This document shows, piece by piece, positions 1 to 8,779 of a DNA stretch of 64,000 nt. A model generated the notes under the pieces. It saw only the letters and a list, made by a program, of their open reading frames with translations. It did not search any database and was not told where the DNA came from. The first letter of the stretch is position 1. Every line of letters starts with the position of its first letter. Source of the DNA: Candidatus Pantoea formicae (lineage in GTDB: Bacteria > Pseudomonadota > Gammaproteobacteria > Enterobacterales > Enterobacteriaceae). Position numbers and translations under genes: made by a program. The DNA lies in the NCBI RefSeq assembly GCF_011752625.1, contig NZ_VWXD01000001.1, positions 558,001-622,000 of the forward strand. Direction: 5' to 3'.

Positions 1-65
1 TGCCACAGTTTCACTATGGTTAATGAGCTCTATTAAGACCATAAGAAACTGAGGAAACAACAGGT

Positions 66-1295
66 ATGAAATTAGAAAACTTATCTCGTCGAACCTTCAT
101 GGCATTTGCAGCGGGTGGTACCGTGGCGTTGGCAGCGGGTAAAGTTCATGCCCACGATGCAACAGTGGCCACTTACCCAGCAAGCGATCCCCACCATCCC
201 CGCGACCCCGGTCCACACGATCCTATCCGTGAAGGGCTCAATCCCGATATTGTCGATCCACCAGCAACAGACAGCGGTACATTACCGAATCTGCGCTTCT
301 CTTTTAGCGATGCGCATGTACGCAAAGGTAGCGGAGGGTGGACGCGGCAGGTGACACAACGCGAATTAGGGATTTCCACCACCATCGCAGGTGTAGATAT
401 GCGGCTCGATAATGGTGGCATTCGTGAACTGCACTGGCATAAAGAGGGCGAGTGGGCTTACATGCTCTATGGTAATGCACGTATCACTGCACTGGACACC
501 CAAGGTGGATGGTTTGTGGATGATGTTGGCGTGGGTGACCTGTGGTACTTCCCGCCCGGTGTACCGCACTCTATCCAGGGGCTCGGTCCCGACGGTTGTG
601 AGTTTTTACTGGCCTTTGATAACGGTAACTTTGATGAGGACAGCACTTTCCTGCTTAGCGATTGGTTTAAACACATTCCGCCTGAAGTGCTCGCTAAAAA
701 TTTTGGCGTCTCAGCGGACGTTTTCAACACGCTGCCATCACCGGCCGACGAGTATATTTTTGCCGGGAAGGCGCCGGAAGGCGAGGCTTCAGCTGCTGTG
801 AAAGGTGGTGTGAAATCTGCGCTGAATTTCTCGCATAAGATGCTGGCTCAAAAACCGATCACCCTGCCGGGTGGTACCGTACGCATTACCGATACCAGTA
901 ATTTCCCCATATCAAAAACTGTCGCCGCTGCATTGGTGGAACTTGAACCCGGCGCTATGCGGGAATTGCATTGGCATCCAAACAACGATGAGTGGCAATA
1001 CTATCTGGAAGGTGAAGGACGCATGGGCGTGTTTGCCTCATCGGGGCAGGCTCGGACCTTCGATTTCCGCGCAGGTGATGTTGGCTATGTTCCTTTCGCC
1101 ATGGGGCATTACATTGAAAATATCGGCGATAAGCCGCTGCGGTTTTTAGAATTATTTAAAAGCGATTACTACGCGGATATTTCATTGAATCAATGGTTGG
1201 CCAGTACGCCAGCAGATTTGGTGCGGCAGCATCTGCATCTGGACGATAAATTTATGCAGGCACTGCAGTTTGCTAAGCATCCGGTGGTGAAATAG
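66..1295 (+). CDS. Oxalate decarboxylase family bicupin with Tat-type signal
   Basis: The 409-residue protein has two cupin domains. The first carries the manganese ligand pattern of oxalate decarboxylases: His123, His125, Glu129 and His168, with the same spacing as Bacillus OxdC. The second carries HWH, a downstream Glu (motif [11 protein letters not shown]) and a later His in AMGHY. The lid segment DEDST keeps the glutamate (Glu191) that corresponds to the OxdC proton-donor residue, which favours decarboxylase over oxidase activity. The N-terminus, [12 protein letters not shown] followed by a hydrophobic stretch and AHA, looks like a twin-arginine signal, so the enzyme is probably periplasmic. 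It would convert oxalate to formate and CO2. It stands alone; the 5' region is cut close to the window edge. Family certain, substrate likely. Confidence 0.85.
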   Translation: MKLENLSRRTFMAFAAGGTVALAAGKVHAHDATVATYPASDPHHPRDPGPHDPIREGLNPDIVDPPATDSGTLPNLRFSFSDAHVRKGSGGWTRQVTQRELGISTTIAGVDMRLDNGGIRELHWHKEGEWAYMLYGNARITALDTQGGWFVDDVGVGDLWYFPPGVPHSIQGLGPDGCEFLLAFDNGNFDEDSTFLLSDWFKHIPPEVLAKNFGVSADVFNTLPSPADEYIFAGKAPEGEASAAVKGGVKSALNFSHKMLAQKPITLPGGTVRITDTSNFPISKTVAAALVELEPGAMRELHWHPNNDEWQYYLEGEGRMGVFASSGQARTFDFRAGDVGYVPFAMGHYIENIGDKPLRFLELFKSDYYADISLNQWLASTPADLVRQHLHLDDKFMQALQFAKHPVVK

Positions 1296-1334
1296 CATGG
1301 AAAGCGCGTCGTGGGAGCGGCGCGCTGTAAGGGT

Positions 1335-1796
1335 TTAATGCCTTAAACGATAGATATCAGCAAAGTACAGATAACCTTTCTTGGCGCGCATCTCTTTCAG
1401 TCGAGTTTTTTCACTCTCGGTCAGAATGGCGCTGTCCAGCAGTTCATCGACAAAAGCGTCCCGGACATGGACTTCCATATACCAGTCACCGGTGTAACAA
1501 TTCTTCCAGGCACCTTTATCGATATCCTTCGCTTTGTACGACGGATTGACATGGAAGAAGAAGAAAAAATTACACACCGCAAAAATCAGGATGCAGACCA
1601 CATATTCGATGGTGCCGAAAGAGTCGGAGTACAACAGGAGCGCCATGGTAAGAACAAACAGTATCCACATCAGGCTGAATAAACCGGGGTAATTTTTGAT
1701 AAAGGAGATATCAAAGTAGGGGCGGTCATTACGCTGCTCTTCTACGTTGATTCTATCCAGCTCGGTTTGTAGTCGCTCATCCAGTTGATTACTCAT
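1335..1796 (-). CDS. ylaC: YlaC family inner membrane protein
   Basis: The 153-residue protein resembles E. coli YlaC along its length: a polar N-terminus, a shared FDISFI..YPGLF segment, two adjacent membrane helices at about residues 38-82, the aromatic stretch NFFFFFHV, then a soluble tail containing CYTGDWY and a final YFADI motif. The function of YlaC is unknown. It is divergent from the DUF924 gene at 1901 and convergent with the oxalate decarboxylase gene. Confidence 0.8.
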   Translation of the reverse strand: MSNQLDERLQTELDRINVEEQRNDRPYFDISFIKNYPGLFSLMWILFVLTMALLLYSDSFGTIEYVVCILIFAVCNFFFFFHVNPSYKAKDIDKGAWKNCYTGDWYMEVHVRDAFVDELLDSAILTESEKTRLKEMRAKKGYLYFADIYRLRH

Positions 1797-1900
1797 GCAT
1801 TCACCTCAGTGGTTTCCTTATCCATACTTAGCCCGCGCGAGTCTAACAGATAACCACCACGATTTTAGCCTAACCTTTATGGTTATCAGGGGAATTATCT

Positions 1901-2455
1901 GTGGGGAATAGGATGGAGTATGAAACCGTATTGGCATTCTGGTTTAACGCGCGCCATGAAAACTATTGGTTCAAACAGAATGACGGGTTTGATGAAGCTA
2001 TACGGGGTGGTTTTTATGATTGTTGGGAAGCGGCTCGTCGCGGTGAGCTGTCGGCTTGGCGGAAAGACATTCGAGGTCGATTGGCAGAAATCATCGTGCT
2101 GGATCAATTCTCCCGCAATCTCCATCGGGACAGTGCTCTCGCCTGGCAGCAAGATGGCATGGCGCTATTGCTCGCGCAGGAAGCGGTGAAAATTCCGGGT
2201 TATAAATCACTGAGCCTGGATGAAAAAGGCTTTCTCTTGATGCCCTGGATGCATGCCGAGTCTCGTGTTGTCCATCAACAAGCTGAAGTGCTATTCGGTG
2301 CGCTGAAAGGATCCTCTTACTATCAGAGTGAGTTAGAACATCGGCAGATTCTCGAGGCGTTTGGTCGCTATCCACATCGTAATCAGCGCCTTAATCGCCC
2401 ATCCACACTGGAAGAACTGGCGTTTCTTAATGAGAAACAACGCTCATTTTACTAA
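1901..2455 (+). CDS. DUF924 family protein
   Basis: The 184-residue soluble protein has the DUF924 signature: an N-terminal VLAFWF motif, IIVLDQFSRNLHR in the middle and a C-terminal GRYPHRN motif. The family is an all-helical, TPR-like fold without a settled biochemical role. The start is a GTG at 1901 with AGGGG eight bases upstream. An in-frame ATG at 1913 is an alternative and would remove four residues. Confidence 0.8.
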   Translation: MGNRMEYETVLAFWFNARHENYWFKQNDGFDEAIRGGFYDCWEAARRGELSAWRKDIRGRLAEIIVLDQFSRNLHRDSALAWQQDGMALLLAQEAVKIPGYKSLSLDEKGFLLMPWMHAESRVVHQQAEVLFGALKGSSYYQSELEHRQILEAFGRYPHRNQRLNRPSTLEELAFLNEKQRSFY

Positions 2456-2505
2456 CTCAGCATCTGCCTCAGGTATTGGGATGGGGCGTGAATGGACAAA
2501 AAAAT

Positions 2506-2520
2506 GCCCGCTAAGCGGGC
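2506..2520 (-). terminator. GC stem-loop followed by a T run on the minus strand
   Basis: GCCCGC, a TAA loop and GCGGGC form a six-pair stem. Read on the minus strand it is followed by a T-rich tract (plus strand caaaaaaaat), the form of an intrinsic terminator for transcription arriving from the HD-domain gene. It may also mark the end of the DUF924 transcript. Confidence 0.55.
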
Positions 2521-2550
2521 GGGGTAATTAAACCAAGGAAAAAATTCTCG

Positions 2551-2581
2551 TAGCAACGCATTGCTGTGTGTTGCGTTGCTA
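2551..2581. repeat. Intergenic inverted repeat with a third half-copy
   Basis: TAGCAACGCA at 2551-2560 is perfectly complementary to TGCGTTGCTA at 2572-2581 with an 11-base loop. Another TAGCAACG follows at 2585-2592. It lies in the 367-base gap between the DUF924 and HD-domain genes, where I see no gene. Its role is unknown. Confidence 0.5.
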
Positions 2582-2822
2582 TATTAGCAACGTTATGCGC
2601 ACAGTACAGAAAATGATCGATGATTAAATTTTGCTGATTTGATAAAGGTTATATTTGTGACGAGAGTGTTATTTTGATGTTTACAACTGCACGCTGAACA
2701 GGCGTTGAAGCGCCTTTTTCCCGGCTGGTGTGACATTTATCTCTCGATAGCCAGCCGTGCGGCTTAGCCATTGTTTATCAATTAGCAGACTAAGAAGCGC
2801 GGCTACTGCTGCGCCACACCAC

Positions 2823-3464
2823 TTATCCCACCCAGCGTGACTGACGGATGACGCTACAAAAGTTCATTGGTGAGAAGTCAGGCTGCTTGTCGGCTATAAC
2901 ATCGGCTTTGACATTGCCGAAGGTGGTATCAGGTTTGTTTTTAATGCCATCGTAGAACGCCTGAATAATCTCTTCCTTAAACTGAGCGGGGCGAGGATGC
3001 TGTTGTACTACTGCTTCACGCTCCGTATCGCTGAAATGATCATAGTTGATGCCCAAGACATCCATTTCCACGCCAGCGGTGACTAACGCAATTTCCGGGG
3101 CCATAAATTGCGGAATGCCCGGAGTGGTATGCAGCGCAATCGCGGTCCAGACTTTATCGATATCGGCCTGCTTTACACCATACTGTTGCAAGAAATCACG
3201 CGCCGCATTGGCGCCATCCACCTCAAAGCGTTTGTCGCAGCTGCAGTGTTCGTGCGTCAGTCCAACATCATGGAACATACAGCCGACATAAAGCAGCTCA
3301 GCATCCACCTTAAGATCTAACCGGCGTCCTGCGAGTGCGGCCCAGTAATAGACGCGGCTGGAGTGGTGAAACAGCAAATCGGATTCGGTATCACGGACAA
3401 AAGTCGTCGCGTCACGGGTCATTGCAGTATCGGGAATAGTGATGCCGTTAATGGAAAATTTCAT
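2823..3464 (-). CDS. HD-domain hydrolase (cyanamide hydratase-like)
   Basis: The 213-residue protein carries an HD metal-binding domain: FHHSSRVYYWA near residue 33, the HD pair at His65-Asp66 in CMFHDVGLT, and later His and Asp residues in ALHTTPG and VEMDVLG. The HSxRVY...HDxG arrangement resembles cyanamide hydratase/Ddi2-like HD proteins, but the substrate cannot be read from sequence. It is divergent from the GlxA-type regulator at 3578; a long inverted repeat lies between them, suggesting control by that regulator. Confidence 0.7.
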   Translation of the reverse strand: MKFSINGITIPDTAMTRDATTFVRDTESDLLFHHSSRVYYWAALAGRRLDLKVDAELLYVGCMFHDVGLTHEHCSCDKRFEVDGANAARDFLQQYGVKQADIDKVWTAIALHTTPGIPQFMAPEIALVTAGVEMDVLGINYDHFSDTEREAVVQQHPRPAQFKEEIIQAFYDGIKNKPDTTFGNVKADVIADKQPDFSPMNFCSVIRQSRWVG

Positions 3465-3512
3465 GGAGGTTCTCCGCTCGGTTAAGTTGCAACCAGCTTA
3501 ATACCGAGGCAG

Positions 3513-3551
3513 AATGTCTTAAATAATCTTTTAACGACCTTTTAAGACATT
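3513..3551. promoter_or_regulatory. 11-bp perfect inverted repeat between HD gene and GlxA regulator
   Basis: AATGTCTTAAA at 3513-3523 is the exact reverse complement of TTTAAGACATT at 3541-3551, with 17 bases between. It is centred in the divergent promoter region, which makes it a good operator candidate for the GlxA/AraC-type protein encoded at 3578. Confidence 0.55.
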
Positions 3552-3577
3552 AAGACTTTTACAGACGGGAATAGCGC

Positions 3578-4534
3578 ATGAATCATCATCTTGCGATTTT
3601 GGCGGTGCCAGGGGCGCAATTGCTCGATGTCTCTGGCCCGTTAGATGTGTTTGCCGAAGCTAATCGACTGCTCAATCGTACCGTTTACCAGCTGCAAGTC
3701 ATGTCACTGGAAGGGGCCAGTATTCGTTGTTCGTCAGGTGTGCGTTTGATGGCGGATGTCACACTGCAAGATATCCAGCAAACTGACACGTTTCTGATCG
3801 CGGGCGCACCCGAGGCGCGGGATATGCAATTAACTGCGCGGCAAACCGCACGTCTGATTGAGCTATGCCATGAAAGTCAGCGCTTTGGCTCGATTTGCAC
3901 CGGTGCGCTGCTGCTGGCACAAACCGGGTTGCTGAGTGGTAAAAAAGTGACGACCCATTGGGCCTGCGCTGACGCACTGGTGGAACAGGTACCGGATGCG
4001 CAGGTGGAGGCTGATGCGCTTTACATCGCAGATGGGCGATTACGTACTGCCGCTGGCGTCACGTCGGGGCTCGACCTGGCTCTGAGGTTGGTGGAAGAAG
4101 ATTTGGGACGCGAATTGGCACAGGATATCGCCGCCAATTTGGTGATGTTCTTTCAACGGCCAGTGAATCAGGGACATTTTGTTCGCAAACAGCAACTTTC
4201 TTTGGGTGGTCGCAGTGCGTTTCAAGAGATGCAGCGATGGGCTTTGGCGAATTTGGCACAGGTCAATTCGCTTGACGATCTCGCCGCACATATGCAAATC
4301 AGCACACGGCACTTAGCGAGGCTTTTCCGTCAACATATGGACTTACAGGCGGGCAATTGGCTGGAGAATGCGCGAATTGATCAAGCGCGAAAGTTGTTGG
4401 AAGCAGGTTCAATGCCGCTGAAAGCCATTCCGGCCGCTTGTGGTTATCGCAGCAACGATGTTTTAAGACGGGCTTTTGTGAAGGTGACAGGCATGACGCC
4501 TTCGATGTATCGCAAGATGTTCTTAAAAACCTGA
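3578..4534 (+). CDS. GlxA family transcriptional regulator (DJ-1/PfpI plus AraC HTH)
   Basis: The 318-residue protein has an N-terminal DJ-1/PfpI-like domain (residues about 5-190, with the nucleophile-elbow-like GSICTGALLLA) and a C-terminal AraC helix-turn-helix pair (about 215-315, ending GMTPSMYRKMF). Members sense small metabolites and usually activate a neighbouring catabolic gene. It is divergent from the HD-domain gene, which is its most likely target. Confidence 0.85.
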   Translation: MNHHLAILAVPGAQLLDVSGPLDVFAEANRLLNRTVYQLQVMSLEGASIRCSSGVRLMADVTLQDIQQTDTFLIAGAPEARDMQLTARQTARLIELCHESQRFGSICTGALLLAQTGLLSGKKVTTHWACADALVEQVPDAQVEADALYIADGRLRTAAGVTSGLDLALRLVEEDLGRELAQDIAANLVMFFQRPVNQGHFVRKQQLSLGGRSAFQEMQRWALANLAQVNSLDDLAAHMQISTRHLARLFRQHMDLQAGNWLENARIDQARKLLEAGSMPLKAIPAACGYRSNDVLRRAFVKVTGMTPSMYRKMFLKT

Positions 4535-4557
4535 GGTCGCCACCAAGGGCGACCTCA
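4532..4557. terminator. Bidirectional stem-loop terminator
   Basis: TGAGGTCGCC and GGCGACCTCA form a ten-pair stem with a six-base loop, overlapping the stop codon of the GlxA gene. On the minus strand it is followed by GGTTTTTAAG, so it can also end the ubiD transcript. Confidence 0.65.
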
Positions 4558-4571
4558 TAATAATGTTTTAG

Positions 4572-4591
4572 GGTGCGCATTCATGCGCACC
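4572..4591. repeat. Dispersed palindrome GGTGCGCAT-NN-ATGCGCACC, copy 1
   Basis: The nine-base arms are perfect, separated by TC. Two more copies with identical arms occur at 45698 and 47347, always in intergenic space just beyond a stop codon. This is a dispersed intergenic repeat. Confidence 0.7.
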
Positions 4592-4595
4592 AGTC

Positions 4596-6056
4596 TTATT
4601 CCGGCCAGTTATCCAGAATGCGCTGACGCACTTCTTCCGGGTAACCTTGCGCGAAAGAAGCATGCAAATGGCGTTTAGTCTGTAAGGTGTCAAACACCAC
4701 TTTGGCGCCTTTCCCGGCAACGTATTCTGCCTCGTCATAACACTGTGGCAGACGAATGACACGTTGATCCTCAAACACCGCACGACGGCCTACCGGGTGT
4801 ACGCGAGTTGACAATGCCCAGACGACTTCGCGCAGGTTAGTGGGGTCAAAGTCATCATCCACGACATACACTTTAGGGATAAACACCATGGCATCGGTTT
4901 TAAACAACACCTCACCGATTCGCTGGGTCAGTTCTTCGCTGCTAACACCCGGCAACAGCTCGCGCCAGTTCTCCGGCATCACGACCAGCAGCCAGTGGAC
5001 GGTGGAGTCTTCAGGGATCCAGGTGGTTTTTATCGGTAATTCCGCTTCACGTAAATAGGTCAGTGCATCGGCGGCCAGCCCCATCGCCCACAGGGTATGA
5101 GATTCATCGGTCGGACGGCCAGTGATCGACATCGGCCAGATAGGATCGTTGCGATGGGTAATGGTCTCGACGTGGAACGTAGGCTGCGCCGATGAGCCTT
5201 CGCCGAGATAGCCGCCATATTCGCCATAAGGACCTTCCTGGCAGTCACGCTCAATGGAAACGTGGCCTTCAATCACGATCTCGGCTGTGGCAGGCACATC
5301 AAGATCGAGGCTAATAGCTTTCACTACCGGAACCGGTTCACCCGCTAGCGTGCCGATATAATCGGCTTCATCCGCATTGGCTGGAATGGGAATGCCGGAG
5401 ACGCAGGAAATCGCCGGAGCAGGACCCTGCACCAGCGCATAAGGCATGGGTTCACCGCGCGCCACCCACTGCGTCCAAATCTGCCCGATGTGCTGGCTCG
5501 GCACGATCAAGCCGACCATGCGTTTACCATCGACCTTCATCACGCGAGCAATCGACCAGTTAACCCACTTGCCATCTGGTGTCTTAACAATCAACGTGCC
5601 CCAGGTATTGGCATAGCGCCCACCATCTTTGTCATGGGCGAAAGGAATAGGGAAGTTATCGAGGTTGGCTTCTTCGCCACGTAAAATGTTTTGCTGACAT
5701 TCAGCTTGAGCGGACTCAACGCGTACAGGGGGAATACCAGGTTTAAAGCGGGCTGCAGACAGGGCTTCGATGATTTCCGGGCCGGTGGACTCTGGTGCTA
5801 AACCCAGTGACATGGCCACACGCGCATACGGCATGTCACTGCGTGATGAGAGGGCCGCTGGTGCACCGAACAAACGAAAACCGGCTGCCACGCCCGCGAC
5901 CTTGTGAAACAGTGGGGCGGGTGACTGAATTTCATAGCTGCGCCGGGTAATGGCGCTAGGCTCGAAATCGCCATCGACTTCGCGATGCACATGCATGATG
6001 TCGCCCATTTCGTCGAGGGCAGTGATAAAGCTGCGTAAATCGCCGTAATATTTCAT
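4596..6056 (-). CDS. UbiD family prenyl-FMN decarboxylase, Fdc1-like
   Basis: The 486-residue enzyme is a UbiD-family non-oxidative decarboxylase. It keeps the catalytic triad of fungal ferulate decarboxylase Fdc1: Arg171 in WSIARVM, and Glu274 and Glu279 in CQEGPYGEYGG, at nearly the same positions as Arg173, Glu277 and Glu282 there. It should use prenylated FMN made by the UbiX encoded just upstream. The substrate is probably an aromatic, acrylic or heteroaromatic carboxylate. The start at 6056 has AAGGAGAG upstream; a longer open frame would overlap ubiX. It reads in an operon with UbiX and is divergent from MarR and GlxA regulators. Ferulate, hydroxybenzoate or pyrrole carboxylate decarboxylase are all possible. 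Confidence 0.85.
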   Translation of the reverse strand: MKYYGDLRSFITALDEMGDIMHVHREVDGDFEPSAITRRSYEIQSPAPLFHKVAGVAAGFRLFGAPAALSSRSDMPYARVAMSLGLAPESTGPEIIEALSAARFKPGIPPVRVESAQAECQQNILRGEEANLDNFPIPFAHDKDGGRYANTWGTLIVKTPDGKWVNWSIARVMKVDGKRMVGLIVPSQHIGQIWTQWVARGEPMPYALVQGPAPAISCVSGIPIPANADEADYIGTLAGEPVPVVKAISLDLDVPATAEIVIEGHVSIERDCQEGPYGEYGGYLGEGSSAQPTFHVETITHRNDPIWPMSITGRPTDESHTLWAMGLAADALTYLREAELPIKTTWIPEDSTVHWLLVVMPENWRELLPGVSSEELTQRIGEVLFKTDAMVFIPKVYVVDDDFDPTNLREVVWALSTRVHPVGRRAVFEDQRVIRLPQCYDEAEYVAGKGAKVVFDTLQTKRHLHASFAQGYPEEVRQRILDNWPE

Positions 6057-6066
6057 CAGGCTCTCC

Positions 6067-6639
6067 TTAAGCCGTGGTGGAACGTGGACCGGCCCAGCGC
6101 TGGGTGAGGCTGTTCTCCAGGCCGAACTGGTCGAGAATGCGGGAAACGGTATGATTGATGATGTCGTCAACGCTTTGCGGGTTGTTGTAGAAGGCGGGCA
6201 TCGGCGGCAGCATCAGTGCACCAGCACGAGTAAGCGCCAGCATGTTCTCCAGATGAATCGCGTTTAGCGGCGCTTCGCGCGGCACCAGCACCAGCTTGCG
6301 TTGTTCTTTCAGGGTGACGTCAGCAGCGCGTGTGATCAGTCCATCACCGTAGCCGCTGCGAATGCCTGCGAGGGTTTTCATGCTGCACGGCACAACCATC
6401 ATGCCGTCGATACGGAATGAACCGCTGGAGATCGCTGCCGCTTGATCGTGTTCGCTATAAGTCTTGGTCGCGAGAGCCGTGACCTCCTGTACACTGTACG
6501 GCGTTTCCATCTGGATGGTGGCGCGCGCCCATTTCGAAATAACTAAATGAGTTTCGACTTCAAGTTCGCGTAATGCCGTTAGAACGCGTACGCCAATTGC
6601 CGCACCCGTTGCGCCGGTCATCCCTACAACAAGCTTCAT
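6067..6639 (-). CDS. UbiX family flavin prenyltransferase
   Basis: The 190-residue protein has the UbiX hallmarks: N-terminal VVGMTGATGAAIGV for FMN binding, VVPCSMKTLAGI, and the LVPREAPL and LPPMPAFY motifs. It attaches a dimethylallyl group to FMN, producing the cofactor for the adjacent UbiD-type enzyme. The ATG at 6639 is preferred over one six codons upstream because that one lacks a ribosome site. Ten bases separate it from ubiD, so the two are co-transcribed. It is the specialised paralogue of a phenolic or acrylic acid decarboxylase system, not necessarily the ubiquinone one. Confidence 0.85.
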   Translation of the reverse strand: MKLVVGMTGATGAAIGVRVLTALRELEVETHLVISKWARATIQMETPYSVQEVTALATKTYSEHDQAAAISSGSFRIDGMMVVPCSMKTLAGIRSGYGDGLITRAADVTLKEQRKLVLVPREAPLNAIHLENMLALTRAGALMLPPMPAFYNNPQSVDDIINHTVSRILDQFGLENSLTQRWAGPRSTTA

Positions 6640-6666
6640 AAGTGATCCATTTTGCATTATAGTTTA

Positions 6667-6691
6667 AGTTCAAACTGTTTGTGTTCGAACT
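6667..6691. promoter_or_regulatory. Inverted repeat, candidate MarR operator
   Basis: AGTTCAAAC at 6667-6675 and GTTCGAACT at 6683-6691 match in eight of nine paired positions around a seven-base spacer. It sits between ubiX and marR in the divergent promoter region, with the half-site size and spacing expected of MarR dimers. Confidence 0.55.
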
Positions 6692-6725
6692 ATAAGTTTG
6701 ACGATTTAAGGAGTCAAGTGCGTCT

Positions 6726-7214
6726 ATGTCACAAAATCCCGACTTAATTCTCGCTGCCCCCTTGTGGCCGCACGGCGATTGTTCGTTAATGCACCTTGTA
6801 CGCCGTGCTGGGCAACACTCGACATTTTGCTGGTCACAGTGCGTGGATACCGGGCTTTCAGCGGTGCAATATGCCATTTTGGTCGTGCTGGCAGAGGAAA
6901 AAGTCTGCGATCAGCAAACGTTGGGTAACCGCGCTGGATTTGATAAAGCGACGGGTACCTATGTGATTGACCGCATGAGTAAAAGCGGTCTACTGAATGT
7001 GGAAACAGACGCAACTAACCGCCGCCGTAAATTGGTCACGATGACCGCTGAAGGGGAAGCCATGTTGAACCTGATGGTCGAGCAGGCGAAAAGTGCCGAG
7101 AAGATGATTACCGCCAATCTCGATATGCAAGATATTGCCGATCTAAAACGCTTGTTGAGCAAACTGGGCGGATTGCAGGAACCTGAAGACGATGCCGCAA
7201 ACAACCCTCGCTGA
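6726..7214 (+). CDS. MarR family transcriptional regulator
   Basis: The 162-residue protein has a MarR winged helix: LSAVQYAILVVLAEE, a recognition region near AGFDKATGTYVIDRM, and the wing ETDATNRRRKLVTMT. MarR proteins next to phenolic acid decarboxylases typically repress until the aromatic substrate binds. It is divergent from the ubiX-ubiD operon, with a candidate operator between them, and overlaps the following GlxA gene by 23 bases. Confidence 0.9.
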   Translation: MSQNPDLILAAPLWPHGDCSLMHLVRRAGQHSTFCWSQCVDTGLSAVQYAILVVLAEEKVCDQQTLGNRAGFDKATGTYVIDRMSKSGLLNVETDATNRRRKLVTMTAEGEAMLNLMVEQAKSAEKMITANLDMQDIADLKRLLSKLGGLQEPEDDAANNPR

Positions 7215-8220
7215 TCAGCACAGCGAACCGAAGCCGGATCTCACCATCGGCTTTCTGCTGATGAAAAGCTTCACGCTGGCTTCGGTGGCCGGCTTGGTGG
7301 AGTCGTTGCGCTTTGCGGCAGATGAATCTTTCACCAGCCGACAGATTTTTTGCCGCTGGGAGTGGATGACCTGCGACAACCAGCCAGTCACCGCCAGCTG
7401 CGGTTTGCCGGTGTCACCCACCGCCGATCTCGACTTCACTAAAAAATGGGATTACTTCGTGGTGGCAGGTGGTTTGTTGGAAGAGACGCGCCAGCCGCCA
7501 CAGTGGCTGCTTGAGGCGCTGAAGGCACTGCATGCGCGCAATGTGCCGATTATCACCCTGTGTAGCGGCGCTTTTGTTGCAGGAAACGCGGGTTTATTGG
7601 ATGGGCGGCACTGCGCGATTCACTTCACCACGCGCGATGAATTCCGTTTACGTTTTCCGAAAGCCATCCCGGTGATCGATAAAACCTACATAAAAGATGG
7701 CGGCATTATCTCCTGCCCTGGCGGGACCGCGATTGATCTCGCCGCAGATCTTATCCGCCAGCATTGTGGGCTGGTTCGCTCACAAAAAGTCCTCAAATAT
7801 CTGCTGGTGGAAGAGCCTGCGGCGCCGGTAAGGAAGTCTCAGCAGAAGAGCAATCTTAACGAACCCGATGTGTATGAAAATGAGCTGGTGAATAAGGTGA
7901 TCGAGTTTATGAAACATCACCTAGATTCCCCTGTGCCACTGGCCGATGTGGCCGATTTCGCAGGCGTCACTTTCCGCCAGCTCAACTTGGTATTTACCAA
8001 GTGTACCGGCTATTCGGCGGCGGTGTACTGGCGGCGCATGCGCCTGGAGCAGGCGCGTAAACTGATGGCGGATTCCAGTAACAGCATCAACGCGATAGCC
8101 ACTGCCACCGGTTTTGCTGATGCCTCACATTTAATTGCCTGGTTCCGTAAGCAGTATGGCGAAACACCCAGCTCGTTCCGTAAACGCCGGCGTGTAGTGG
8201 AAAGGTTAGTGAAAGAGTAG
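7192..8220 (+). CDS. GlxA family transcriptional regulator
   Basis: The 342-residue protein has a DJ-1/PfpI-like N-terminal domain (residues about 15-200, with ITLCSGAFVAGNAG) and a C-terminal AraC double helix-turn-helix (about 235-335). Its start lies inside the end of marR, so the two are translationally coupled. It probably adds a second input to control of the decarboxylase operon or of the MFS carrier gene at 8780. Confidence 0.85.
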   Translation: MPQTTLADQHSEPKPDLTIGFLLMKSFTLASVAGLVESLRFAADESFTSRQIFCRWEWMTCDNQPVTASCGLPVSPTADLDFTKKWDYFVVAGGLLEETRQPPQWLLEALKALHARNVPIITLCSGAFVAGNAGLLDGRHCAIHFTTRDEFRLRFPKAIPVIDKTYIKDGGIISCPGGTAIDLAADLIRQHCGLVRSQKVLKYLLVEEPAAPVRKSQQKSNLNEPDVYENELVNKVIEFMKHHLDSPVPLADVADFAGVTFRQLNLVFTKCTGYSAAVYWRRMRLEQARKLMADSSNSINAIATATGFADASHLIAWFRKQYGETPSSFRKRRRVVERLVKE

Positions 8221-8524
8221 GGGCAATAACGCTGGCTATAGGCACCTAAAACTATTTTCCCCTGTTTTATAATGAGTCCGTGGTGCTGCAAAAGAAAAAT
8301 GAAATTAATGCGATTAACTCTTATCTGTTCATGTAAAAGGTTGGGTTAATAGCTTTAGTTTTTTCGCGTGAAATATGTGATCTGTCTCGAGGAATTATTT
8401 GATGTTTGTCCTTTTCATTATTCATTTTCTAACAGGCGGGTGTATGTTTTCTCCCGCAATAGTGGGTTGCCTACTTTGAGTGTTAATTTGGTGAGATATA
8501 ATTCTCAAGCGTTAGGGGTATGCA
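8221..8524. other. Intergenic stretch with no recognised gene
   Basis: This is 304 bases of AT-rich sequence between the GlxA gene and the small membrane protein gene. I see no convincing open frame, stem-loop or operator in it beyond promoter-like AT-rich patches. Confidence 0.5.
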
Positions 8525-8737
8525 ATGCGCGCATTTATTTTAATGGTCATGACCGCTTTATCGGTATTAACGTCATCCTCATTTCTTTCGGGGGCAGGTG
8601 TCAACTTCCTTGGTTGGATGCCATTTAATTGTAATTTATCTAAGTGGGTGGTGACAATTGCTAATACGGTGGTTTTTGTCAAAATAGCCATCATATTGCA
8701 TGAGAAAATCTATAGCATCTTTAGTCCTAAAAAATAA
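8525..8737 (+). CDS. Small hypothetical membrane protein
   Basis: The 70-residue product has two hydrophobic segments, residues about 3-30 and 43-60, and a lysine-rich end (SPKK). AGGGG lies eight bases before the ATG, which supports translation. Base composition is more AT-rich than its neighbours, suggesting recent acquisition or fast divergence. I do not recognise the family. Confidence 0.5.
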   Translation: MRAFILMVMTALSVLTSSSFLSGAGVNFLGWMPFNCNLSKWVVTIANTVVFVKIAIILHEKIYSIFSPKK

Positions 8738-8740
8738 AAA

Positions 8741-8762
8741 GCGAGCTTAAAAACAAGCTCGC
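8741..8762 (-). terminator. Stem-loop terminator
   Basis: GCGAGCTT and AAGCTCGC pair over a six-base loop. On the minus strand the stem is followed by TTTTTATTTTTT, a clear intrinsic terminator for the MFS gene that ends at 8780. Confidence 0.75.
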
Positions 8763-8779
8763 TACTTGAAATATACCTT

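Noticed and set aside
5490..5684. Open frames opposite ubiD and many other long antisense frames
   Set aside because: They lack ribosome sites and recognisable motifs and are shadows of the real genes on the other strand.
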